From Ananas comosus (taxonomy: Eukaryota; Streptophyta; Magnoliopsida; Poales; Bromeliaceae): 64,000 nucleotides of DNA. Shown piece after piece: positions 11,601-23,572 of this stretch (position 1 is the stretch's first letter; each line of letters begins with the position of its first letter). Where the stretch lies: NCBI RefSeq assembly GCF_001540865.1, contig NC_033637.1, positions 5,601,737 through 5,665,736 on the forward strand. The letters are read 5' to 3'. The position numbers were made by a program, and so were the translations under genes. The notes beneath the pieces were generated by a model. That model had not been told where the DNA came from. It made no database searches and saw only the letters and a program-made list of their open reading frames with translations.

Positions 11601-14157
11601 CCTTCGTAGGTCCGGTTGCTCTGTTTCCCCGCCGTCGTGAGATCTGATCCAGACTTGTACAGGTGGGTACTTCGATCCGACGTCGGTACAGTGGTGCACG
11701 CTCGGTGATGGTTTCTTACCCTTGCTCTTTCGTTATTATCCATGCTTATATTATATGTTGAGCTTTGCACCTCTATTGTTTACATTACACCCACGTTGTT
11801 TGATTATACTCTACTCAGATGTTTCCATGCTTAGTATCATGTGTAGGAGTATAGTCTATCTGTATGTGATACCATGTTTCCTTGTTGCTCTACTTAGCTA
11901 TTCTGCATACCCTGTTTCATATTTATAGTAGAGCGATTCTGTGATTATCTGTGAGATTAGCGATCTAGTCGGTCGATTCTAGTATTCAGTATTTGTGACC
12001 TATTCGGTGAGTTCCTCGACCTTTGTTGTCTGATGACCGTTGAGGTCGGTATACCCTGAGGGGTGGGATTGTCGGTTAGTTGCCGACGGATGATTATACT
12101 TTACTCATATCCTATACTTGTGACATGATTGGTCGAGTTTCATATCCTATACTTGTGACATGATTGGTCGAGTTTCATATCCTATACTTGTGACATGATT
12201 GGTCGAGTTTCATATCCTATACTTGTGACATGATTGGTCGAGTTTCATATCCTATACTTGTGACATGATTGGTCGAGTTTCATATCCTATACTTGTGACA
12301 TGATTGGTCGAGTTTCATATCCTATACTTGTGACATGATTGGTCGAGTTTCATATCCTATACTTGTGACATGATTGGTCGAGTTTCATATCCTATACTTG
12401 TGACATGATTGGTCGAGTTTCATATCCTATACTTGTGACATGATTGGTCGAGTTTCATATCCTATACTTGTGACATGATTGGTCGAGTTTCATATCCTAT
12501 ACTTGTGACATGATTGGTCGAGTTTCATATCCTATACTTGTGACATGATTGGTCGAGTTTCATATCCTATACTTGTGACATGATTGGTCGAGTTTCATAT
12601 CCTATACTTGTGACATGATTGGTCGAGTTTCATATCCTATACTTGTGACATGATTGGTCGAGTTTCATATCCTATACTTGTGACATGATTGGTCGAGTTT
12701 CATATCCTATTCTTGTGACATGATTGGTCGAGTTTCATATCCTATACTTGTGACATGATTGGTCGAGTTTCATATCCTGTACTTGTGACGTGATTGGTCG
12801 AGTTTCATATCCTAGTTGATCTGAGTGGTCAGTCCTTGTGGTTCATTGAGCAGTATTTGCATATGTTTGAGAGGATGTCGATGTTGTCCCATCCTAGTTG
12901 ACCTGAGTGGTCGGTTCTTGTGCTTCTTTACAGTTGACGACCTATGCGGTCGATGGGCCCTGGGGGGCAGGATTGTCGGCTGGTTGCCGACGGTTGATCA
13001 TTGAGCATATTGCATTGATCGCCCGATACTCGTCGCATTTCACGAACACTGGCGGTCTGATCCACCGCAAGGAGTGTTCTTTTCCGGAAAAGTGGTTGAA
13101 TGGTGACAACCCGTGAGCCCTAGAGGGGTTATATGCACTGGAGAGTAGTAGTGGCACTGGCTTGAGGTCTGCGGTGCTGACCAAGAGAGCATTGGTTTCA
13201 GATTGGGTACTTTTGGACTTCTTGACCGGTTGACGCATATGTCTATAGTAGCAGTCGTTGCATGCATACTTACAGTTCTTACTTTATAGTTGTCTTGCTG
13301 CTATAGTAGATATTCATGTATGCTTTCGGTTCCAGTTACAGTAGCGGTAGCCGTTATTCAGTCTAGTTCTTACTTTCTTTCAGTTTATTGCTACTGTATT
13401 CAGTATATCTGCTCATTACCTTATACATCTCTTTCGTTTACTATTGTTCCTACTGTATTCCCACTGACCCGTATTGTTATATAGCTCTTCCTGATCCGGT
13501 GAGTACTCCTCGCCTTCTTCGGCTTGCGGTACCCACTGGGAGGGGAGACATGTTTACATGTTCTCACCTCCCCCACCATTTTTCAGGTATCGCGGGCGAT
13601 GAATAGTGGGACGAGACGTGAGGTACGTGTGTAGCGGTCGATAGAGCTTCCGACCCAGGTTATTTCGGTATAGTTATTACCCTTATTATTTCAGTTGTTA
13701 TAGCTTAGATAGTTATATGGTTCAGTATTTTTATTACATTTGAAAATATGGATTTTCGTGAATGTAATAAACCGATTTCTGGATTTTGTAAAATAAAAGG
13801 TTTTCTACCCCTCGTGGTAGCGTTTTTAAAAGAATAAAGGTTTCCGTGTAGGAAACAGTTTTCAAAAGATTTTTGTGGATTTCTGTTTAAACCTTGAATG
13901 TAAAACCGTGATGTGAATGGTGAATGTATGAATGTATAGTTATCTTTATATTCATCTTGTTGTGGTTGTATCCTGGTTGTACTGTGTATTTGATCGACGC
14001 CGTGCAAATACAGGGGAGACTCTGTCCGTGTAAACAGTGGATTCCCTGTATTTGTGGCGGATCTGGCATACTCGGGGGTCAGGTTTTCAAAAAAAAAAAA
14101 AAATTCAGACGCTTTTCCGCTTTGTTTTAAACTGGAAATGGACCCCGGGGCGTGACA
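8682..14157 (+). mobile_element. Very long (5.5-kb) gypsy/Del-type LTR, probably solo
   Basis: Begins TGTAAGGACTGAG, ends CCCCGGGGCGTGACA, and is flanked by a perfect 5-bp duplication (ATTTT). I see no gag-pol frame and no internal terminal repeat, so a solo LTR is the simplest reading. Part of the length comes from the 35-bp array at 12106-12815. A GC-rich segment (9530-10630) has overlapping Pro/Arg/Ala frames on both strands (for example 9888-10628); I treat these as composition artefacts. The module GGTACCCACTGGGAGGGGAG at 13529 recurs in the LTR fragment at 2975-4380 and, more diverged, in the LTR at 20200-22215. Orientation is inferred from the GGGGCGTGACA end. A non-autonomous element with unrecognised internal domain is the alternative. 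Confidence 0.75.
12106..12815. repeat. Tandem array: 20 copies of a 35-bp unit
   Basis: A 35-bp unit starting CATATCCTATACTTGTGACA and ending GGTCGAGTTT is repeated exactly 20 times (12106-12805), followed by a 10-bp partial copy. Only single-base differences are visible (near 12711, 12779 and 12790), so the array is young or homogenised. It sits inside the long LTR. Confidence 0.95.
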
Positions 14158-14162
14158 ATTTT
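14158..14162. other. Target-site duplication (ATTTT), right
   Basis: Matches 8677-8681 and follows the terminal CA of the long LTR. Confidence 0.75.
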
Positions 14163-14479
14163 ACAAAAAAATAATAGCCAAAATTCTTGATAGTAAAGTA
14201 TTTTCATGTGACATTCATATAAAATTCATTTTCTACAACAAAATAAAAGTGCGTAAAATTCTTTCCACTTATACACCATTTGAACGAGCCTCTTTAATTT
14301 TATTTTTTTTTATTTACACCTTCTCAATTTTATTTTATTTTTTACAATTGAGTGAATTTTATTAGCCAATTTTTTTAAAAAAATAAATTAATTAATGAAT
14401 GAGATATCTCGATTAAGAAATTTCACTACGTGCAAAAACCTAATAAAAAAACCAAAAGCTTAAGAGGTCTTAATTAAAA

Positions 14480-14732
14480 AAAAAAAGTTGAAGGGGTCTA
14501 TTTTAAAATAGACCTATTGGTGAGGGGCCTCCATACATTTTTACTCACCAACAATTAGGGGTAGAAATGTTATTTTATCTTATAAAAATTAAGATAAGTA
14601 AATAGAGGATGATGGCAAGGGTTTTCATGATAGTTTATGAGGTTTAAGAGGGTATCAATAATATTTCAAAATTTTGAAGGGTATCTACGATATTTTTAAA
14701 TTTTAAAAGGGTAGTAATGAAATTGCCCCTTT
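14480..14732. mobile_element. Fragment of the MULE-like element family
   Basis: Contains GACCTATTGGTGAGGGGCCT and ends with AGTAATGAAATTGCCCC. These match the right-hand part of the element at 58855-60413 (GACCTATAGGTGAGGGGC and GATGAAATTGCCCC). A third partial match is at 43800-43860. The left end was not found. Confidence 0.55.
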
Positions 14733-15189
14733 TAATAATATTTAATAACTTTAAACTTTTATATTTTAATAATTTTATTTAAATAAGTTAAAATTTCATC
14801 AAATTCATCAATCATTCCGTCATATTCAATAACAAAATTAGAGTAGTCAATAGTTGTTAGCGAATAAAAATTTATTAAATTTAATAAAATTATTAACATA
14901 GATAATTTGAACAACTCAACCAAAAAGTGGAAGAGATTAAAGGAATGTGACCCTCCAAGTAGAGGCCATCCAGAAATGGCGGTCGATCTCTATTTTCCGC
15001 TTAATTATCAACTAAGCAAACTTAATTCGGGAAAAAAAAAATAGAGAAAAGAGTAAAAGTTGATGATCTCTTTTGTCATCTTCACTCTTTTTTTTTTTTA
15101 AATGCTAAATTTATTTTATTTGATATAGTAATAGAAAGACTTTAAATAATTAGTAATCTTGTGATGCAAATCAATCAAGTTCTATTACG

Positions 15190-15223
<34 letters not shown>

Positions 15224-16090
15224 TTTAGGCTTTGTTTGATATTATGTTTATTTTTTAAAATAAATTTTTGTATATTAAAAAGTAAAAAACTGGCCAGTAG
15301 ATTGCTTATAATTTTTTCAACCAAAGTATTTGCATGGCAATTAAAAATGAAAAATTTAAACAAATAGTTTTTCTTTCAAACTTTTTTTTAAACAAGTTGT
15401 TATTTATCACTCAATTTGATGCATTGTAATCTTAGAAATTGTAATAATAAAAAATAAAGAATAACAATCATGCCAAACAAGACCTTGTGTTTTTATGTAT
15501 TTTTGCCAAATTAATACCTTGAATGTAAGAATTACAACTTATTCAGTAATACCTCCTATACTGTTGTGTGTAACAATAGTATTTGACGAATTAAAGAAAA
15601 TTAGACACACGGTGAAAAATAGATGTGCAAGTTGTACAAAATCAAAGCATACAATATTAAAGTTCGCCAACAAATGAATATTTTAAGCGAAAAAAGAAGT
15701 GTTTTAGAAAAACTCATGTCACGCACGGGCACTAGAGGAAAACTATCCGGCACGTGCACAGACCCGCTGTGTGCACAAGGCACCCCCGGTGCACACAAGA
15801 CGTCTACCACAAAACAAACAATAAGAAAAGAACAGAAAGGAAATAATCTTAACATAGCAATTAGAGCATGAGTGCTAAACTATATAAGAAGTCAACATTT
15901 ACAACAAGAAACAACCAGTTGCTACAATAAAGATAAATCTATCATACAATATACAATAGGTTGAAACAAAAGGTATATCTCATGAACATAAGGTGGTCCC
16001 TATACAAAAATGATCTAATACACCTTTCATGATTAAAACAAAAGAAAGTGTCCACCTAGGCAACTCCCGAAAAGCTCTAGCTAGTCACAA
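14733..16090. other. AT-rich sequence without a gene
   Basis: Contains a poly-A run (15190-15218) with weak Lys/Phe-rich frames, and a possible element edge near 15720-15800 (CACGTGCACAG, GTGCACACAAGAC). No coding region can be supported. Confidence 0.5.
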
Positions 16091-16097
16091 CTCCCTT

Positions 16098-16190
16098 TGC
16101 CGTCATCTATTTTGATATTCCGACACTATTCGACTTTTCGTCTTCCATTCTCGACATTCCTTCTTCTTCTCTCTACCTCAAAATGTAAAC
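16098..16190 (-). pseudogene. Relic of SUMO exon 1
   Basis: About 90 bp matching the start of the intact SUMO gene at 63456. On the minus strand it reads ATGTCGAGAATGGAAGACGA and on to an N-S-V-G segment, as in the functional gene (M-S-R-M-E-D-E then S-N-S-V-G), including several bases of 5' leader (plus-strand CATTCTCGACATTCCTTCT). A shift after Val-Gly-Ile-Ser produces TAG near 16118. Downstream SUMO exons are absent here. Because flanking leader sequence is included, this is a DNA-level copy and not a spliced retrocopy. It lies 75 bp from copy 2 of the segmental duplication. Confidence 0.75.
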
Positions 16191-16263
16191 TATTTGATCT
16201 TCTTCCCTCTCTCTCTATCTTCAGTTTGGAAAAACCATTATATCTTATATTTTTAATATTCTA

Positions 16264-16509
16264 TTTTGTTGTATTATATGTTGTTGTTGAGCTTTCGTAA
16301 TAGCTGCATCAGTTGAAAGCATTAACCAAATTGAAAGAAAGAAATTGGTCTATATATCGGTTCAACAACTTCTTAATTGCGTCAATACTAGTCGTTTGAA
16401 AAAGTAATACAAGTGGCGAAGGCAAGAACATATTCTTATCATTTAAGCATACACTGAAGGACGGTGAAATAAAAAGCTAGCATACATATTCATTGAAAGA
16501 ATATAAATC

Positions 16510-16587
<78 letters not shown>

Positions 16588-17349
16588 NTTTATTTATTTA
16601 TTTATTTATTTATATTTGTAATATAATTCAAATAAATATTTATTATAAATATATATATATGAAATATATATTACAAATAAATAATACATATATATCATAA
16701 ATAAATGTAATAAATTTGAATTTTTAAATTTATTAAGTTTTTTGAGGTTCAAATATTTATTAAATTGTACTTTCCTTAGTGATGACAGTTGAAGAAATAG
16801 AGGAATGCCACCCTTGAATCTATAGTATCTCAAACTACTAGAATTTGTACCATCCTAAAGTTTTTATGAGATTTAACAACAGCAGCTTTTGTCAATGCAA
16901 AGTAATCAACTTTGTTGGTACCTTTAGACCTATCCTACCTGACTTTCCAATCACATCAACTAAGCAATGTGAATAGATGGATATCTGCTGAAACAACATG
17001 TACATGTTGGAGATTAAGGAAAGAGACAAGAAATTAATTTATACTAAGTAGAAATATAAATAAAGTAAGAGCATTAATGATGCTGGCTATCTTAGTAAGT
17101 GTTTGATGAATCATCTCTATCTCTTTCATACACATGAGGATCACCTCAATGTTTTCAAATTTCTTACAGTACTTCATGATTCATATTAGTCATAGCCACA
17201 GTTTTTGAGCCCACAAAGATCTTACGACTTCTCCCTCTAATGCAAACTTCCCCACTTATAGCCTTTCATAACATCGGAAAGAAAACATTAAACAAGATAA
17301 TCGAATTAAAGACATTTTTATCTGTCTGAGCACACAAAGAAGGAACTAT
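16264..17349. repeat. Segmental duplication, copy 2
   Basis: Partner of 4550-5573, same orientation, with a (TA)n expansion at 16512-16587 followed by an assembly N at 16588 and TTTA repeats. It ends at the same TCTGTCTGAGCACA ... AGGAACTAT landmark. Confidence 0.8.
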
Positions 17350-18430
17350 ATGAAGTATTTAAATTATTAAAATTATTAGCATTATCAAATTACTATGAAA
17401 ACTCTCAAATATAGGCCCGTTTTGAAATAGCTCTCTAAACAATAGTTTTTTTTTATCGAGATGACCCAACTTCTATTTTTTCAAGTGAAGTGATTTTACA
17501 CAATTAAATTTGAGATTTTATCAAACTAATGGATAATTCCACTAAATTTGATAGTTTAAACTATTTTATCAAGAACAAAATTAGATTAATTAATTGCATG
17601 CTAATGCGAATTGAGCCATAAAATATAATAATAAGTTCTTAACTTTATTACTATGAAATTTCAAATAAAAAATTGGAAGTGGTTCAATGATATAGAAAAA
17701 AAGAAAGGTAATATGGCACTGAAATAGCCCCATACTTTTTTTCTATTTTTTGATTAAGGTCTCCCATCTTCTAACTTTTTAAGTACTATTTTATAATGAC
17801 TATACTAAATCTGATGTAAGGAAAGCAAAATTTGATGTAAGGAAAACAAAATACATTAAGTACTAAAGTATTACTTCGAATAGGCCAACCAGTACTGAAC
17901 AGCATAGTCAGCTGTATATGTAGTTTTCTTTAACTCTAATTTCAAAATAAAGATACGATAATAACATAAAAGCTTCAAACCATATTCAAAAAGTAAATAA
18001 ACTCTTGTAATCTGTAAGGAAAAATTAAACAAAAAAAGATAAATGTTCTATTTACGTCCTAAGTGGAAAAAGACCTAGCTCCTATACGCAGCTCAGCACA
18101 TGATATTGCAATGGATGATTTGATTATATCCACAAATTCACCCAAAAGAAGAAAAAAGGAAAAAGGAATGAAGCAAATCCACGAGCAAGACAAAATAAAA
18201 TGTAAGTAAATTTGTTGATATCAGTTTTCATGATTAACAAAAAAAAAAAAAAATCCAAAGTCACCAATCTCTAATAAGCTAGTATTTTTTATTGCAGTTA
18301 TTATAGGAGAAATCCTTATCAGTGTAAAAGAAATATTTCATCACATTTAGTATTGTTTAGTGCAATCACAAGTGCACCCTTGTCTTATATTAAGTTTCTA
18401 GAAATTTTAGAGGAAGAAAAAACAAAACAA
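17350..18430. other. AT-rich sequence without a gene
   Basis: Nothing coding is seen. Possible intronic or downstream sequence of the exon fragment at 18432-18845. Confidence 0.4.
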
Positions 18431-18431
18431 A

Positions 18432-18845
18432 CCTTCATCATGGATGATGGTCCGACGAGTGCAGCCAACTCCCTATAGTTTCTCCATCTACGCAGCCTGT
18501 AACAACAAAGAAAAACTAATTTTTAAAACAAAAAATCATAACAAAGGTTAAAATGCAAGCAAAATTATATTTCCTAAAAATCAGAAATTAATAATCATAC
18601 AACTCGTCTATATTATGCAACATCATCTTATAAATTGTTCAATCTATTAACTCATATGCATAATAGAAGGATGAAAATAAAAAGTACATATATCTCTAAC
18701 TGAACTTCGTTGGTAGGGGAAAAAAAAAAAAAAAAGTACCTTTGTAGATGATAATCGTCGACCATGCAACTAGCTCGCTCACATGATTCAAGAACCACGT
18801 TCTTATAATTGAATGATGCTAAGCCAAATATACACAATTTAGTGA
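18432..18845 (-). pseudogene. Two-exon gene fragment, unidentified
   Basis: Minus strand. An upstream exon-like block (about 18817-18740) encodes NYKNVVLESCERASCMVDDY and HLQ, then AG|GTAC. A second block (about 18498-18432), after a TTACAG acceptor, encodes LRRWRNYRELAALVGPSSMM and K, then |GTTTG. The AG|G phase joins both into one frame, which random sequence would rarely do. I do not recognise the protein. No start, stop or further exons were found, so it is either a gene relic or part of a gene with long introns that I cannot trace. Confidence 0.4.
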
Positions 18846-19374
18846 AAAGATAGACCACACATCTTGCTAGCTTTTCTAGTAATATATAAGTGTAAAAATA
18901 GTGTGCCATTTGCTTGATGCTCCAATTATTAGACTATTGAAACTTAATTACAAATGTATCGTGTATCTAGAAATTGACTAAAGTTTGCTCAAGTAAGTTA
19001 TCATCCGAATTAAGAGAGGTCTTCTAAGTTAAAAGAATATGAGAAATAATTCTACTGTATAGAACTCTAATTAAGAATTGCTTGTAATTCCTATTTCTGT
19101 TTTTTGGATTTCTAGCTATAGAAATAGGTCAAATGGAACCCTAGCATGATTAGTTGATGCTTTAAGCTAGAATCTTGGGATTTGTTGGTGGTTTGCTATA
19201 GGTGCAAACTTAGGGCTCCAAATTAGGGTCTTTGATAAATGATGAGATTGATCTCATTTGATAGCTTGTAAACCTAATTAGTAGGTGTCTAGACGCGGGG
19301 GCGAAATCGGATTTTCGATTCGTCGAGCGGGTGAAAAGCTATCGGCGAAATATAGCCGATTGAGCAACGTTTAA

Positions 19375-19512
19375 GTGGCAAATGGCTTGGTGGTTGGTAC
19401 CTGAGACCCAAGTTCGAATCCTAGTTGATTCACATTTCCAGCTAAGTTTATTTCTAAATGAAATAAAGAACGTGGGTAGAGTGTTACCTATCTCTCTCAA
19501 AAAAAGAAAAAA
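19375..19512 (+). mobile_element. tRNA-derived SINE
   Basis: Carries an A-box-like GTGGCAAATGGCTTGGTGG, a perfect B box (AGTTCGAATCC), the family body CAGCTAAGTTTATTTC, and a CTATCTCTCTCAAAAAA tail. Its first ~15 bases diverge from the other copies. Confidence 0.8.
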
Positions 19513-20060
19513 AGGAAAAGGTGTGTTTGTTTAATGGTGGAGGAAAGAAGACGGAACTTACAGATTCTAGACTACGCCGGATCTTGACTTCACTACGGTA
19601 GGATGTGTTTGTTTAATGGTGGAGGAAAGAACACGGAACTTACTGATTCTAGACTACGCTGGATCTCGACTTCATTGCGGTAGGAGACGAAGTTGTATTT
19701 CCACGTCGTAGAGGATGCTCGCAAACCATATGTTTTCAACAGCTTCCTGGGTCTGATTTTCCAAGTTTGCCAAGCTCCTACAGACATCTGTCCTCGCCCT
19801 GTTTGGTTCAACATAAAGCGGTAAAAGATAATTTTTAGTGAAAAAGTATTTTTAATAGACAAATAATTTTACGATTTCATTTGATTTGTTAGAAAAAAAA
19901 AAGTTTTTTTAGTGCTTGTTTGGATAATCGGAAATAGAGATAGAACATTTTATAATTATTTTATTTTTATCTATTCTTATACATTTTTATGTACCATAAT
20001 TATATTATATAACATATGCCATAAATGTTGCTGCCAATGTAAATCAATATGTATCATTAG

Positions 20061-20199
20061 GACCGACCGTCCCTAGAGCAAGTGGCAAAGGGCTTGGTGG
20101 TTGGTACCCGAGACCCAAGTTCGAATCCTAGTTGATTCACATTTTCAGCTAAGTTTATTTCTAAATGAAATAAACGAAGCGGGTAGCGTGCTACCTATC
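20061..20199 (+). mobile_element. SINE interrupted by a solo LTR
   Basis: Starts GACCGACCGTCCCTAGAGCA, contains the B box GTTCGAATCC, and breaks at CTACCTATC. Its tail (CTATCTCTCTC plus A run) resumes at 22216 after the LTR insertion. Confidence 0.8.
20195..20199. other. Target-site duplication (CTATC), left
   Basis: CTATC immediately before the LTR's TG. The same five bases are at 22216-22220. Confidence 0.8.
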
Positions 20200-22215
20200 T
20201 GTAGTATACTAGTATCCCTACACTTAGTATATATATATAAGTGTGTGTGTGAGGGTACGTGTGTGTGTGTGTGTGAGTGCACATGTGTGAGTATGTGTAA
20301 TGCCATGTGGCATCACCTCCCCCCCCTCTTTTATGCATGCAGGGAAGAGAGAGAGAGGAGTTTATCTCCTCTCTTCTCTCCTTTTCTCTTTCGTTCGGCC
20401 GTACCAAGGAAGCACGCGAGGGACGCCGCCGCGGAGCCGATTTCGCCGTCGACGTCGCACCGCAGAGCCGTTCGAACCTACGGTTGCTGCCGTTGCATCG
20501 TGAGGAGGCCGGGCGAGCGTGGATCTTCGCCGTTCTTGACGTCGCGCCAGTGCTAGTCGCCGTCGAGGTGGGTGTTCCATAGAATTGCTTCCTAATTTCC
20601 AAGCTTTTTCAATTTCGAGCTAGTTGCTGTCCCTGCAGATTTCCAGCGTCGACCGTTGGCGTTTCGGCTCGTACTCGACGTAGGAGCGTCGGATTTCGAC
20701 GAGGCTTGATTCGCTGGATTCAGGACTTCGAGAGGAATCCACGAAGCCCTTACTTGCCAGATTTCGTTGAGGTTAGATTGGTCGAATCCGTGCTGTACCT
20801 GACTGTTGCGAATTTTGGGACTGAAACGGTGATTTGTGCTTTGTAGAGCGTGGTGTTAGCTCGACTCCCGGATTTGGAGGGTGTAGATCGACCAGCAGGT
20901 GGTGCTGCAGCTGTGAGGGTGTTTTGCTGCCAGAATTAGCGACTAAGGTGGGTTTACATCGGTTTATTCCTAAGTGTAGTAATAGTCGACATGTATGATT
21001 TTCTGTTCGGTAAATCATGTTGTAGTTCGTTTTTCATAATGATATCCTGGATAAATGCTGCATATATAACATGATTATTACCTTTTAAATATACATGTTG
21101 GACTGGGTTTAAACTTAGGAGAAAACGCGATTGGAATCGACATATGTATTAAACTGCCTGATTTAGCTCTAGGAGCCGTTATAGAATTGTACTGTCGCAG
21201 CATACTGTAGACGAGTACTCCAGGTAGTTTAGAATACATTTACGCTCGTGCTGGTATGCCGAGTGAATTTTTCTGAGGTCGTTTAGACTGTTTCGTACTA
21301 GTGGGCGCCGTCGGGACTGACGGTGGGCCCGGTTCGCCGTTTTGGCGTCGGATTGTGCCGAGGGCACGTTGTTTGTTGTATTTAGACTAGTCAGAGTTGT
21401 TACTGGACTTCGGCTTGAGTTAGAGAGCCTGTTTGAGCTCGACAGAGATACGCTGCATACTCGGTTGGGTAGCTCCCACGAGTGCCACTCCGGAGGCGGG
21501 CGCGGTGCTTTTGCGTTGGTGTCGCTCATGCCAGTTGGACTTGCTCTCCACGGACCAGCTAGTGTGGATAGAGCCTGATAGTCGCAACGGGGCAGGGACG
21601 GGTGTGTTCACAGTCCCAGGGACGGGTATGTTTACAGTCCCAATTGGATTGGGTCAGATTTGACATTTCCTACAGTCGGTTAATGTAGAGCATGATAGTG
21701 TAGTGGATGATAGCGATAGAGTGTACTTCCTGCTTTTCCTTCTATCCTTGCTCCCTTCTGTAGACTTAGTGGGTGACCGATGTCGTTTTGGGCGGTACCC
21801 ACTGAGGACTACTTGTTTTTACAGTAGTTCTCACGCCCAGTTGTTACCTATGTTTTGCAGAGCCACAGGTTTCGGCTACTGCGCCTTCCGCGGATCAGGA
21901 TCGAGGCAAGGGCGTCGCGAGGTAGAGCCCTACCCGACTGACAGAGCTAGAGGCACCCCCCTACTGCAGGTAGTTGCTATTTTAGAGTTTATGTACATAG
22001 TTGTTTAACTCGCCGGTGCGAGTAGCTTTGTATTTTGGATTTGGACTATGTATATGAAACTCAGTTGTTTAGCTTTGTATATTGAGCAGCTCTATGCTAC
22101 TGTTTGTAGTATTGTATATTTACAGGTACTTTTGACGCTTCGTATACAGGAGAAATTCCTTGTATACGGCGGATTTGTCGGCGTGCCCGGGGAACGAGAC
22201 ATCCGGGGCGTGACA
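20200..22215 (+). mobile_element. Solo LTR (2.0 kb), gypsy/Del type
   Basis: Begins TGTAGTATAC, ends CATCCGGGGCGTGACA, and is flanked by a perfect CTATC duplication. There is no internal domain or second LTR. It holds a (GT)n run near 20240-20290 and the shared LTR module GGTACCCACTGAGGAC near 21795. Its terminal GGGGCGTGACA matches the 5.5-kb LTR at 8682-14157, so the two belong to related families. Short GC-rich ORFs inside are not supported as genes. Confidence 0.85.
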
Positions 22216-22220
22216 CTATC
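22216..22220. other. Target-site duplication (CTATC), right
   Basis: Matches 20195-20199 and continues the SINE tail. Confidence 0.8.
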
Positions 22221-22788
22221 TCTCTCAAAAAAAAAAAAAAGAAAAAAAAAATGTGTGTTTGTTTAATGGTGGAGGAAAGAAGGCGGAACTTGCAGATTCT
22301 AGACTACGCCGGATCTCGACTTCACTGTGGTAAATAGTGGAGGAAAGAAGGCGGAACTTGCAGATTCTAGACTACGCCAGATCTCGACTTCACTGCGGTA
22401 GGAGACGAAGTTGTACTTCCACATCGTAGAGGATGCTCGCAAACCATATGTTTTCAACAGCTTCATTGGTCTGATTTTCCAAGTTTGCCAAGCTCCTACA
22501 GACATCCGTCCTCGCCCTGTTTGGTTCAACATAAAACGGTAAAAGATAATTTTCAGTGAAAAAGTATTTTTAATTGACAAGTAATTTTACGATTTCATTT
22601 GATCTGTAAGAAAAAAAAAAAAGTTTTTTCAGTGCTTGTTTGGATAATCAGAAATAGAGATAGAACATTTTATAATTATTTTATTTTTATCTATTCTTAT
22701 ATATTTTTACATTTTTATGTACCGTAATTATATTATATAACATATGCCATAAATGCTGCTGCCAATGTAAATCAATATGTATCATTAG

Positions 22789-22940
22789 GACCGACCATCC
22801 CTAGAGCAAGTGGCAAAGGGCTTGGTGGTTGGTTCCCGAGACCCAAGTTCTAATCCTAGTTAATTCACATTTCTAGCTAAGTTTATTTCTAAATAAAATA
22901 AACGAATCGGGTAGCGTGCTATCTATCTCTCTCAAAAAAA
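22789..22940 (+). mobile_element. tRNA-derived SINE (unit 2)
   Basis: GACCGACCATCCCTAGAGCA start, A-box-like GTGGCAAAGGGCTTGGTGG, B box changed to GTTCTAATCC, CTCTCTC plus A tail. Confidence 0.8.
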
Positions 22941-23410
22941 ATGTGTGTTTGTTTAATGGTGGAGGAAAGAAGGCGGAACTTGCAGATTCTAGAGAACGTC
23001 GGATCTCGACTTTACTGCAGTAGGAGACGAAGTTGTACTTCCACGTCGTAGAGGATGCTCGCAAACCATATGTTTTCAACAGCTTTCTGGGTCTGATTTT
23101 CCAAGTTTGCCAAGCTCCTACAGACATCCGTCCTCGCCCTGTTTGGTTCAATATAAAACGGTAAAAGATAATTTTTAGCGAAAAAGTATTTTTAATTGAC
23201 AAGTAATTTTACGATTTCATTTGATTTGTAAGAAAAAAAAACAAGTTTTTTTAGTGCTTGTTTGGATAATCGGAAATAGAGATAGAACATTTTATAATTA
23301 TTTTATTTTTATCTATTCTTATACATTTTTACATTTTTATGTACCGTAATTATATTATATAACATATGCCATAAATGCTGCTGCCAATGTAAATCAATAT
23401 GTATCATTAG

Positions 23411-23572
23411 GACCGACCGTCCCTAGAGCAAGTGACAAAGGGCTTGGTGGTTGATTTCTGAGACCCAAGTTCGAATCCTAGTTTATTCACATTTCCAGCT
23501 AAGTTTATTTCTAAATTAAATAAATGAAGCGGGTAGCGTGCTACCTATCTCTCTCAAAAAAAAGAAAAAAAA
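23411..23572 (+). mobile_element. tRNA-derived SINE (unit 3)
   Basis: Same layout as its neighbours. The B box GTTCGAATCC is intact, and the tail is CTCTCTC followed by an A-rich run. Confidence 0.8.

Noticed and set aside
12106..12815. CRISPR-like regular repeats
   Set aside because: The 35-bp units are contiguous with no unique spacers, and this is plant nuclear DNA. It is a plain tandem array in an LTR.
20061..20160. Candidate tRNA gene
   Set aside because: The A and B boxes are tRNA-like, but there is no closed cloverleaf, and the sequence is repeated with an A tail. It is a SINE.
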